Shown: in pieces, positions 7,431 to 15,901 of the stretch
Layout of the letters: every line of letters begins with the position of its first letter
Position numbering within the stretch: the first letter of the stretch is position 1
Assembly: GCA_910583995.1 (NCBI GenBank)
Contig: CAJTYW010000004.1
Span: forward strand, 1 to 64,000
Direction: 5' to 3'
Source of the DNA: an uncultured Christensenella sp.
GTDB lineage: Bacteria; Bacillota; Clostridia; Christensenellales; UBA3700
DNA length: 64,000 bases
The notes under the pieces: model-generated
What the model saw: only the letters and a program-made list of their open reading frames with translations
Told to the model about the DNA's origin: nothing
Database searches by the model: none
Program-made: the position numbers and the translations under genes

Positions 7431-9986
7431 TTATACTTTAACATTTTTTGGAATTGAACTATAGTAAATCCAGTTTCCAAAATTAATTGGAATGATAAAA
7501 ACTTTCCATCTAAACAAGTTATCACTAAACTTTGAGCCTTTTGGTTCAACATCGCAAACACTTGAGATTATCAAATCTTGTTTCATTTGTTTTTCAGTCA
7601 TATCTTTGCAATCAATAGTTATAACTTTTTCTTCGTCAGGCAAAATATCAAAATAATTATCGCTAAACGGAGTTGTGATTGTCTTTGAATGAACTCTTAC
7701 CAATCTTGCAAATTTATCAGCTTTTAATGTGATTGTAGCTTTGCCATTTTCCACTTCAACTTTATAAGCAATATTGGCTTTAGGCAAGTTCAAATTCTTT
7801 TCCTTATCAAATAGGAAAGTCTTGTGTGATACAACTTTGTCATCAATAACCAAATCTGCAACCAATACACTTTCCTTCAAATTAAATTTGCCTTTCAAAT
7901 CTTCCATTTTTATTGTATGGATAAGACCTGAAGAATTAGAAAGTACTTTGCAAATAACCTGTTCGTCAAGCAAAATTTTACCGCTAAAATCGTATAATTT
8001 GTAATTTATTGTTCCTTCATAAGATTTTAAAGTATCATTTATTACATACAAATCGATTTTATTTTTACTATCTTCGATTGAAAGCATTAGCGGTGCAAAG
8101 AAATGTTTAGATGTATACTGCAATGCTTTAAAATTGCCATAATAATCTACACTTGACCAAGAGCAAACTGGCCAACAATCATTATACTGCCAGAAAAGTG
8201 AGCCATTGCATCTTCCCTTATTGCGTCTCCAATGCTCAGTTGCATCACGAATACATTCTTGCTCACAAATTTGTGATAAATAAATATAATCTTCAAACTT
8301 CAATGGCAATCTAAATCTTGATGCAATATAAAATGCCATTTTCATATTACCACTTGCACATTTTTGATGGTTTGTAAACACTTCGCTTGTAAGTGAATAA
8401 TCTTCAGGCTTAGCGTAAGTTTCTATAGTTTTAATGTCAGGTAAGCTTTCAAAACCAAACTCACTACAAAATCTTGTCATTCTCTTTCTATAGTAATTCA
8501 TTGGTTTCAAGCCGTGCCATACTGCCCACAAGTGAGTATCGCCGACATTGTCATTAGAAAATCCGTTATCGTGAGATACGCCAACAGGTGTACCTGCAAT
8601 ATAAGGAGTAACTTTGTCAAATCTGCTAACTGTCTCTGGCAAAATATCCCAGAAGAATTTTTCAGTCCAAGCGACATAGTTAGTACGCAATTTCCAAGCA
8701 ATTGCCATAAGTTCGATTTCGTTATTACCGCACCACAAGCCTAAACTTGCGTGATGACGTAACCTTTGTACTTGATACTCAACTTCTTTTAGCACATTTT
8801 CACGGAAAGTGTCAATAAAGAATGGATATGGTTGACAAGCAAATGCAAAATCTTGCCATACAATAATACCATACTCGTCGCACAAATCGTAAAAATCGTC
8901 GCTTTCGTAATATCCGCCACCCCATACTCTTATCATATTAAAATTACAATCAGCAGCAGATTTTATGTAATATTCCAGTTTTTCCTTAGTAGTTCTGTTT
9001 ACAAAGGAATCTGAAGGTATCCAGTTTGCACCTTTTGCAAAAATAGGCTTACCATTAAGCACAAATTGGAAGTTTTTACCAAACTTATCCACATCTTGGT
9101 TAAGTTTAATAGTACGAAGTCCAATTCTTTTATTTTGCTCGTCTATAACTTTACCTTTATACAAAATTTCCACATTTACAGCATATAAAGGTTGTTTTTC
9201 AGTAGCTGAAATATCTTTTATCCACCAAAGTTCAGGGTTTTCTATATTAAAATCTACGCTACCTTTATCTACTAGCTCAAATGATTTTTCTTCCAACAAC
9301 TTACCATTAGGTGCAAAAACTTTTACTTTGCAATCTAAATCTTTTTTATCAAAATTATCGGAAGAAACATTTATAGTTAGTTTAACGCTATCTTCACTAT
9401 GATTTTGATTAATCAAAACATTGCTTATTTGTGCAATATTTAAGCCTTCAACATAAATATCATCACTTATACCACTTGGTGTCAAAACTGGACCCCAGTC
9501 CCAACCGAAATGGCATTGTGGTTTACGGATATGCGGTATACCATTTAATCCATTGCAGTTAGCAGGAGTAGTTTCCACTTTTTGTTTGTCAAGTACATAT
9601 TTTACAGGTGAATAAAACCTAATTTTAATTTCATTTTTAGCTGTAGCATACTCTTTAATATCAAATTTGTAGCACAAATGATGGTTTTCTGCCTTACCAA
9701 TTAAATTGCCATTTACAAAAATATCACAAATGGTATCAAGGCATTTGCATACCAAATTGATTTTCTCTGCTTTCAAAATATCGTCTTGCAATTCAAAAGT
9801 TTTGGTATATTCCCAATCTTTTTCGCTGACCCAATACAAATCTTTTTCATTAGTACCATAAAACGGGTCTTTTATCAAATCGTTTGCAATCAAGTCCAAG
9901 TAGTTACAACCAGGAACAGTCGCATTATACCACTCAGCATTTTCTACTTGTCTAAATTTCCATTCGCCATTCAAGCTAAATTTCAT
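7431..9986 (-). CDS. GH2-family beta-mannosidase
   Basis: An 851-residue glycoside hydrolase of family 2: N-terminal jelly-roll sugar-binding domain (about 1-180, LNGEWKFR at the start), Ig-like domain (about 190-295), TIM barrel (about 300-600) and C-terminal beta domains. The acid/base is E423 in LWCGNNEIE and the nucleophile E509 in FCSEFGFES, both in the expected GH2 beta-mannosidase context; RVWGGGYYE is also typical. It removes terminal beta-linked mannose, for example from N-glycan cores or mannan oligosaccharides. No signal peptide is visible, so it acts on imported oligosaccharides. It follows the sulfatase gene by 36 nt, within the same operon. Confidence 0.92.
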   Translation of the reverse strand: MKFSLNGEWKFRQVENAEWYNATVPGCNYLDLIANDLIKDPFYGTNEKDLYWVSEKDWEYTKTFELQDDILKAEKINLVCKCLDTICDIFVNGNLIGKAENHHLCYKFDIKEYATAKNEIKIRFYSPVKYVLDKQKVETTPANCNGLNGIPHIRKPQCHFGWDWGPVLTPSGISDDIYVEGLNIAQISNVLINQNHSEDSVKLTINVSSDNFDKKDLDCKVKVFAPNGKLLEEKSFELVDKGSVDFNIENPELWWIKDISATEKQPLYAVNVEILYKGKVIDEQNKRIGLRTIKLNQDVDKFGKNFQFVLNGKPIFAKGANWIPSDSFVNRTTKEKLEYYIKSAADCNFNMIRVWGGGYYESDDFYDLCDEYGIIVWQDFAFACQPYPFFIDTFRENVLKEVEYQVQRLRHHASLGLWCGNNEIELMAIAWKLRTNYVAWTEKFFWDILPETVSRFDKVTPYIAGTPVGVSHDNGFSNDNVGDTHLWAVWHGLKPMNYYRKRMTRFCSEFGFESLPDIKTIETYAKPEDYSLTSEVFTNHQKCASGNMKMAFYIASRFRLPLKFEDYIYLSQICEQECIRDATEHWRRNKGRCNGSLFWQYNDCWPVCSWSSVDYYGNFKALQYTSKHFFAPLMLSIEDSKNKIDLYVINDTLKSYEGTINYKLYDFSGKILLDEQVICKVLSNSSGLIHTIKMEDLKGKFNLKESVLVADLVIDDKVVSHKTFLFDKEKNLNLPKANIAYKVEVENGKATITLKADKFARLVRVHSKTITTPFSDNYFDILPDEEKVITIDCKDMTEKQMKQDLIISSVCDVEPKGSKFSDNLFRWKVFIIPINFGNWIYYSSIPKNVKV

Positions 9987-10022
9987 AAATTACACCTCAT
10001 ATTTTTTATGTTAAATAAATTT

Positions 10023-11348
10023 TTACTTAATTATTTTGACGCTCACGCCTTCTATTTTTTCAATATCCGATAAAATTATTTCTCTAAGCTGTTTTTTAAC
10101 TTGCTTGTACTCGGATTTTCTTATAACATTTTTATGTTGTGCCTTATCTTTTTCATTGTCATAAAGCAAATCTTCTTTATAAATTTTGCTTTTCGCTTTT
10201 GTCAATCCAAAAGAAAACGGCTTTCTAATACTATATGTGTACTTATCAGTAATTATTGCTCTTCCAAGTTGAGATTCGCTTATTTGCATAAATATATGGT
10301 CTCTTCCGCAATCATTTTTTAGCATTTCTATCAAACTTTTACTATGATAAGTATCTGGTATTTTCGTATTTGCCAAATCAAGTATTGTTGCAGTAACATC
10401 TAATAAACTAGTCATTTTATCAAAATGTTTACCGATATATTTTTTTGTATTTTCATTTTTTTCAAGCCCGCCACCAGTCATAATAAATGGGATATGCGTA
10501 CTTGCATTATGTGCAGAACGCTTATATTCCATATTTCTTGTTTTAAAATGACAGCCGTGGTCAGATGTATAAATTATTATTGTATCGTCCCATATACCTT
10601 TATCTTTTACAGTTTGCACTAAATCTGCAAAATTGCTATCTAACCTTTTACAGCACGCAAGATAATGTGCATACTCAGCCTTATAGTCGCCCGATAGTCC
10701 AATCAAATCTTCAGGATATGCCATTGCCTTAAATTGTTCGTCTTCACCTTTTACACATTGGAAAGTGCCTTTACCATTTTGGTGATGCGGCTCTAACTGA
10801 GAAATCATTAAAAAGAATGGTTTTTCACTATTGTACTCTTTCACATAATCTACTGCGAAATTATTAATACAATCGCTTCTTACTCCACTAAAATCAACCC
10901 TATTATTGTTTTTATCAAACAAATATCCGCCGTTTATATCTGAAGTAAACTCCAAACAATCGGCTGCAAGCCAATAATCATTGTAACCACCACGCAAATT
11001 TTCAGGCACAGCTTTTGTTTGCAAATCATTGTGAGATTTATTGCCTGCTGTGTCCGATGCCAAATGCCATTTTCCGATATAAGAAGTGTTATATCCATTT
11101 CTATTTAAACATTTTGCAAGAGTGTTTTCGTCATCACTCTTCATTGAAATGCCATTGATATAGCATTCATTTTCACTGGCATACAAACCAGTTTGAATAC
11201 AAGCTCTTGCAGGTCCGCAAACAGGTTGCATAGTGTAGGTGTTATCAAAAAATATACTCTCGTCAAGCATACCTTCAATATTAGGGGTTACATCTTTATT
11301 AATAGTATCAAATCTCTGTTGGTCACTAAAGTACAAAATAATGTTCAT
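10023..11348 (-). CDS. Type I (formylglycine) sulfatase
   Basis: A 441-residue alkaline-phosphatase-superfamily sulfatase. The activation motif C44-G-P-A-R48 holds the cysteine that must be oxidised to formylglycine, in an anaerobe normally by a radical-SAM anSME enzyme, which is not in this window. FSDQQR near the N-terminus and YTSDHGCHF supply metal ligands. There is no signal peptide, so it works in the cytoplasm on imported sulfated sugars, arylsulfates or glycosaminoglycan/mucin fragments; the substrate is not readable. ATG 11348 is preferred over the TTG at 11360, because the latter overlaps the ribosome site (TTGGAG). It is the first gene of the mannosidase operon, with a good promoter at 11369-11397. 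Confidence 0.88.
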   Translation of the reverse strand: MNIILYFSDQQRFDTINKDVTPNIEGMLDESIFFDNTYTMQPVCGPARACIQTGLYASENECYINGISMKSDDENTLAKCLNRNGYNTSYIGKWHLASDTAGNKSHNDLQTKAVPENLRGGYNDYWLAADCLEFTSDINGGYLFDKNNNRVDFSGVRSDCINNFAVDYVKEYNSEKPFFLMISQLEPHHQNGKGTFQCVKGEDEQFKAMAYPEDLIGLSGDYKAEYAHYLACCKRLDSNFADLVQTVKDKGIWDDTIIIYTSDHGCHFKTRNMEYKRSAHNASTHIPFIMTGGGLEKNENTKKYIGKHFDKMTSLLDVTATILDLANTKIPDTYHSKSLIEMLKNDCGRDHIFMQISESQLGRAIITDKYTYSIRKPFSFGLTKAKSKIYKEDLLYDNEKDKAQHKNVIRKSEYKQVKKQLREIILSDIEKIEGVSVKIIK

Positions 11349-11368
11349 AATTTTCTCCAATAATATAT

Positions 11369-11397
11369 ATTTTACTATATTTTTAAACTAAAGTCAA
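11369..11397 (-). promoter_or_regulatory. Promoter of the sulfatase-mannosidase operon
   Basis: On the minus strand: TTGACT, 17 bp, TAAAAT, about 20 bp before the sulfatase start. Confidence 0.65.
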
Positions 11398-11462
11398 TAG
11401 TCAATTTTTTTAAGTTGTGCTACGCTTTTGATTATTTTAATTTTTATATCAATTAGCAGTTA

Positions 11463-11471
11463 TGATATAAT
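11463..11471 (+). promoter_or_regulatory. Extended -10 promoter of the esterase gene
   Basis: TGATATAAT is a TGnTATAAT extended -10 element on the plus strand, about 68 bp before the esterase ATG. The -35 region is weak. Confidence 0.5.
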
Positions 11472-11539
11472 CAATATTGACAAATAATTATTAAAGTGAT
11501 ATTCTAAAATTAATATTAAATTGCAATATAAGGTGTACT

Positions 11540-12508
11540 ATGAGTTTAACAAAATTATTATTCAAATTGATAGACTATTTTGGTTATATTCCACAAAACA
11601 CATATCACGATAAAAATGCTATTATGCTTGCAAAAGACTTAGTATATTGCAATAAAAATATCAAGCTATGCTCTCTTGACATTTATTGCAACAAAGATAA
11701 GCAAAATATATGCGAACCTGTACTTATTAACTTTCACGGTGGCGGATTTGTGGCTGGAGACAAAAAATACCGCAAATCTTTTTCGGAATACTGCACTAAA
11801 TTTGGACTAAAAGTGCTAAACATTAATTACGGCTTAGCACCAAACCATAATCTAATACAAATTTTGCAAGAAGTAATTAGTATTTTTGATTGGATAAAAG
11901 AAAATAGTAAAAAATACAATTTAGACACAAATAAAATTATTTTATGTGGGGACTCGGCAGGTGCATATATTGCTACTTGCATAACTGCACTTACAACAAA
12001 TGAAAAGTTTGCAAATGCAATAAACCTTACGAAAATCGATACTAAAATTGCAGGATTGATACTTTTTAGTGGGATTTACTATCCTACTGACTCTTTATAC
12101 ACTATAATGCCGTTAGGTATAAATCACTCTTTGTGGGAGTATTTGTGCGGAGAGAAATTTAAAGATTGTGACACTTGTAAAAGTTATAAATATTATAACG
12201 CTTTAAATGTGGGAGAATATGTAACTGCAGACTTTCCACCAATTTTTATTTCTTACTCTAAAACTGATATTTTTTGTAAAGGCAATGGAGAAAAGTTAGT
12301 AAATAATTTAAAAGATTTAAACATTCCTTTTTTTAGCGTATACTCTATTACAAATATGCACGATTGGCAAGAAAATATGTTTACCAAATCTTCCAAAATG
12401 ACATTAAAACATTTTGATAGTTTTATGAAAAATTTGCTATCTGAAAAAATAGATAGCACTCAAAATTCAAGCATAACTATTAAACTTGGCAAAATAGTAA
12501 AAGAATAA
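11540..12508 (+). CDS. Alpha/beta-hydrolase esterase (HSL-like)
   Basis: A 322-residue cytoplasmic serine hydrolase of the hormone-sensitive-lipase group. Seen: oxyanion-hole HGGG (66-69), nucleophile elbow GDSAG with S139, and a likely acid/histidine pair from YSKTDIF and NMHDW near residues 240-275. Relatives cleave short-chain esters, including acetyl groups on sugars. It is divergent from the sulfatase operon and shares the 190-bp promoter region, so it may deacylate the same imported glycan; that link is inference. Codon use and AT content match the neighbours. Confidence 0.85.
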   Translation: MSLTKLLFKLIDYFGYIPQNTYHDKNAIMLAKDLVYCNKNIKLCSLDIYCNKDKQNICEPVLINFHGGGFVAGDKKYRKSFSEYCTKFGLKVLNINYGLAPNHNLIQILQEVISIFDWIKENSKKYNLDTNKIILCGDSAGAYIATCITALTTNEKFANAINLTKIDTKIAGLILFSGIYYPTDSLYTIMPLGINHSLWEYLCGEKFKDCDTCKSYKYYNALNVGEYVTADFPPIFISYSKTDIFCKGNGEKLVNNLKDLNIPFFSVYSITNMHDWQENMFTKSSKMTLKHFDSFMKNLLSEKIDSTQNSSITIKLGKIVKE

Positions 12509-12599
12509 ATAGATAGTAATTAATATTTATAGATTTTTATCATTAATTTATATAGACTTTTTCTTTTCACATAAAAAATTATTTAACAAAAAAAACAAT

Positions 12600-12624
12600 A
12601 AAAGGCTACAAAAAGTAGCCTTTT
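12600..12624. terminator. Bidirectional terminator, esterase/pckG
   Basis: AAAAGGCTAC and GTAGCCTTTT pair around AAAAA. It lies between the convergent esterase and PEP carboxykinase genes. Confidence 0.75.
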
Positions 12625-12656
12625 ATTTGTTTTATATCAAATTTTAAAAGATTTAA

Positions 12657-14423
12657 TTACTTAGTTCTCTTAATAAGCTCGTCGCACTCTTTAGCAAGCT
12701 CTTTTGGAAGCTTATCGCCAAACTTAGTGTAGAACTCTTTAATACCTTCAGCTTCTTTAGCCCAAGCAGCGTTGTCAACTTCAAGAATAGATTCCAAAGT
12801 AGCTTTTGAGCAATCACAACCTTCTAGGTTGATATCATCAGCATAAGGAACATAACCGATAGCAGTTTCTTTAGCGTCAACAGTGCCTTCAATTCTCTTA
12901 ACCATCCAGTCAAGAACACGCATATTGTCGCCGAAACCTGGCCATACGAAGTTACCATTTTCATCTTGACGGAACCAGTTAACATTGAAGAACTTAGGTT
13001 GTTTATCGCTAGGGATTTTGCTACCCATTTCAATCCAGTGACCAAAGTAATCACCCATATGATATCCGCAGAATGGAAGCATAGCCATTGGGTCTCTTCT
13101 CAATACACCTGTAGCACCAGTAGCTGCAGCAGTTGTTTCAGAAGACATAATTGAACCAACAAATACACCGTGATTCCAATCTCTTGCTTGATATACAAGT
13201 GGAGTAGTTTTAGCACGACGACCACCAAAGATGAAAGCACTCATAGGAACGCCTGTTGTAGACTCGAACTCTGAACTAATGCAAGGACAGTTAATAGCAG
13301 GAGCAGTGAAACGGCTGTTTGGTTGAGCACCCTTAACATCAGATGTCTTACCATTCCATTCATTACCCTTCCAGTCAATAGCATTTTCAGGAGGATTCTT
13401 ATCCATACCTTCCCACCAAACAGTATTGTTTTCTTTATTCAAAACAACGTTTGTGAAGATAGTGTTTTTCTTAGTAGCTTGTAAAGCGTTAGGGTTAGAT
13501 TTCATAGATGTACCAGGAGCAACACCAAAGAAACCATTTTCTGGGTTGATAGCATAAAGTCTGCCATCTTTACCAGGTTTAATCCAAGCGATATCATCGC
13601 CTACGCACCAAACTTTGTAACCAGCTTTCTTATAACCTTCTGGTGGAATAAGCATTGCAAGGTTTGTTTTACCACAAGCACTTGGGAATGCAGCACCCAT
13701 ATAATAAATTTTGCCATCTGGCTTTTCAATACCAAGGATAAGCATATGCTCTGCCATCCAACCTTCGTTACGACCTTGATAAGAAGCAATACGAAGAGCA
13801 AAACATTTTTTACCTAGTAGTACGTTACCGCCGTAACCACTGTTTACAGAGATAATTGTATTATCTTCTGGGAAGTGACAAATGTATCTGTCATTTTCAT
13901 CTATATTGCATTTAGCGTGAGTACCACGAACGAAGTCATTGCTATCACCTAGTGCATCTAGAACATTTTGACCAACTCTAGTCATAATCTTCATATTAAG
14001 TACAACATAGATAGAGTCAGTAATTTCAATACCGATTTTAGCAAGTGGAGAACCTACTGGACCCATTGAGAAAGGAATTACATACATTGTTCTGCCCTTG
14101 TAAGCATCTTTTAAAATGCTGTTCAATTTCTCATAAGCCTCTGTTGGGTTCCACCAGTTGTTAGTAGGACCAGCATTTACTTGCTCTTTGCTGCAAATAA
14201 AAGTTCTGCCTTCAACACGAGCAACGTCGTTTACAGCAGTACGGTGCAAATAGCAACCTGGCAATAGCTCATCGTTAAGTTTAATAAGCTCACCTGTAGC
14301 CAAAGCCTCTTCAGTTAGTTTGTTGTAAAGTTCTTCGCTTCCGTCAATCCAAACAACGTTGTCAGGATTGCAAAGCTTTTCAACTGATTCAACATACTCT
14401 AAAACTTTTTTGTTCTTAGTCAT
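12657..14423 (-). CDS. pckG: Phosphoenolpyruvate carboxykinase (GTP)
   Basis: A 588-residue GTP-dependent PEPCK, close to the usual length. It interconverts oxaloacetate + GTP and PEP + CO2 + GDP. Seen: the kinase P-loop region FPSACGKTNLAM, GDDIAWIKPG at the metal site, GGRRAKTTPLV, and YNPTEAYEKL-type N-terminal substrate contacts. In fermentative gut bacteria it often runs towards oxaloacetate with ATP/GTP gain. A TTG at 14441 lies inside the AAAAGGAG ribosome site, so ATG 14423 is the better start. It is a single-gene unit with its own promoter (14499-14527). Confidence 0.95.
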   Translation of the reverse strand: MTKNKKVLEYVESVEKLCNPDNVVWIDGSEELYNKLTEEALATGELIKLNDELLPGCYLHRTAVNDVARVEGRTFICSKEQVNAGPTNNWWNPTEAYEKLNSILKDAYKGRTMYVIPFSMGPVGSPLAKIGIEITDSIYVVLNMKIMTRVGQNVLDALGDSNDFVRGTHAKCNIDENDRYICHFPEDNTIISVNSGYGGNVLLGKKCFALRIASYQGRNEGWMAEHMLILGIEKPDGKIYYMGAAFPSACGKTNLAMLIPPEGYKKAGYKVWCVGDDIAWIKPGKDGRLYAINPENGFFGVAPGTSMKSNPNALQATKKNTIFTNVVLNKENNTVWWEGMDKNPPENAIDWKGNEWNGKTSDVKGAQPNSRFTAPAINCPCISSEFESTTGVPMSAFIFGGRRAKTTPLVYQARDWNHGVFVGSIMSSETTAAATGATGVLRRDPMAMLPFCGYHMGDYFGHWIEMGSKIPSDKQPKFFNVNWFRQDENGNFVWPGFGDNMRVLDWMVKRIEGTVDAKETAIGYVPYADDINLEGCDCSKATLESILEVDNAAWAKEAEGIKEFYTKFGDKLPKELAKECDELIKRTK

Positions 14424-14498
14424 ATTTATACTCCTTTTCAAAAATGTATATTATTTACATATTTTATAGCAGAAAATTCCCATTTCCCACTAGATAAC

Positions 14499-14527
14499 AT
14501 TATAACAAAATTTTTATTGCATTGCAA
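14499..14527 (-). promoter_or_regulatory. Promoter of pckG
   Basis: On the minus strand: TTGCAA, 17 bp, TATAAT, with a leader of about 70 nt. Confidence 0.6.
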
Positions 14528-14562
14528 GAATTTTTTTAATATTTTACAAAAATTTCTATTAA

Positions 14563-14835
14563 TTATTTTTCGTTCTGCTTATTTTTACTTATATCCATTA
14601 TATATTTATAAAGATTGATAACATCTTGTGTATATTCTTCAAGATTATTAGTCTTTAAAATTTCAGTTACATTTGATAAAACTTGCTGTTCTCTGTTTTC
14701 GTCCAATACATTGATATTGTTTGCTTTTTTATATGCCCCAATATTTTTAACCAAAACTAAACGGGTTGAATATGCGGTAGCAATTACTCTATCAAGTTCA
14801 TCAATAGTTTCTCTACTAGTTTCTAAATCCAACAT
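14563..14835 (-). CDS. Chorismate mutase, AroQ class
   Basis: A 90-residue all-helical chorismate mutase: ETIDELDRVIATAYSTRLVLVKNIGAYK carries the first helix with its arginine and lysine, followed by DENREQQVL. It converts chorismate to prephenate for Phe and Tyr synthesis. The start ATG 14835 is chosen because a GGAGAG site precedes it by 8 nt; a GTG nine bases earlier (14844) would overlap that site. It overlaps the end of aroC by 20 nt and closes the shikimate operon. No prephenate dehydrogenase or dehydratase is in the window. Confidence 0.85.
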   Translation of the reverse strand: MLDLETSRETIDELDRVIATAYSTRLVLVKNIGAYKKANNINVLDENREQQVLSNVTEILKTNNLEEYTQDVINLYKYIMDISKNKQNEK

Positions 14836-15901
14836 AAATTTCACTCTCCATTATTAAATCTAAAATTGCAATCGCTGTTACACACTCTAAGCAAGGTACA
14901 CATCTTGCTACAACACAAGGGTCGTGTCTACCTTTAATTGCAATTGTTGTATTTTCCATTTTCTTAAAATCTATAGTCTCTTGATTTCTTGCTATGCTTG
15001 GTGTAGGTTTAACTTTTACAGAAAACACAATCGGCATACCATTTGTGATACCGCCGTTTATACCGCCGTCGTGATTAGTTAATGTTATAACTTTATCATC
15101 TTGCACTTTAAAATTATCATTATATAATGAGCCTTTAAGTTCACTCTCTTCACCAAACTCAATACCTTTGATAGCAGGGATTCCAAAAACCGCTTTTGAG
15201 ATTATATTTTCCACTCCGTCAAATATTGGTGAGCCGATACCAGCTTGTATTCCCGTAACAACGCACTCAATTCTACCGCCTACACTATCTAATTTTTCTC
15301 TTGCAATCAAAATCTCTTCACGCATTCTATTCTCTTTTGCAATTGCCTGTATTTGTTTTTCTCGCAAGCTTTCAAAAGTCGCAATGTCTAATCTATCTCC
15401 AAGTCTTTCGCCTTTTATATTTCCTATTTCATAAATATTTGCACAAATTTCAATGCCCTTATTTTTCAAAATTGAAAGGCATAAACTTCCTGCCATTACC
15501 ATAGGAGTTGTAAGTCTACCAGAAAAATGTCCGCCACCTCTAATATCGTTAAAACCATTATACCTTACAAATCCCGAAAAATCTGCGTGAGAAGGTCTAG
15601 CTTTTCCGTCAAGCTCTGAGTAATCTTTGCTTTTTTGGTCTTGATTGTAAATCACCATAGCAAGTGGTGTGCCTGTAGTATGGTCATTGTATACACCGCT
15701 TAAAATTTTAACTTCGTCAGACTCACGCCTTGCAGTCATAGTTTTGTCTTTTCCGCTTGCACGCTTTTGAAGATATTGATTTATAATATCCATATCCACA
15801 AATTCACCGCTTGGAAGTCCATTTATTACTACACCAACTGCCTCTCCGTGAGACTCACCAAATATACTAATCTCCAAATTTTTACCTAATGTTGATGACA
15901 T
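14816..15901 (-). CDS. aroC: Chorismate synthase
   Basis: 361 residues. It makes chorismate from 5-enolpyruvylshikimate 3-phosphate with reduced FMN. Seen: the N-terminal FGESHGEAVGVVINGLPSG, the RPSHADF region, RGGGHFSGR, and GRHDPCVVARCVPC near the C-terminus, the three classical chorismate synthase signatures. It overlaps aroBA by 20 nt and the chorismate mutase by 20 nt, so translation is coupled through the end of the pathway. Confidence 0.96.
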   Translation of the reverse strand: MSSTLGKNLEISIFGESHGEAVGVVINGLPSGEFVDMDIINQYLQKRASGKDKTMTARRESDEVKILSGVYNDHTTGTPLAMVIYNQDQKSKDYSELDGKARPSHADFSGFVRYNGFNDIRGGGHFSGRLTTPMVMAGSLCLSILKNKGIEICANIYEIGNIKGERLGDRLDIATFESLREKQIQAIAKENRMREEILIAREKLDSVGGRIECVVTGIQAGIGSPIFDGVENIISKAVFGIPAIKGIEFGEESELKGSLYNDNFKVQDDKVITLTNHDGGINGGITNGMPIVFSVKVKPTPSIARNQETIDFKKMENTTIAIKGRHDPCVVARCVPCLECVTAIAILDLIMESEIYVGFRN

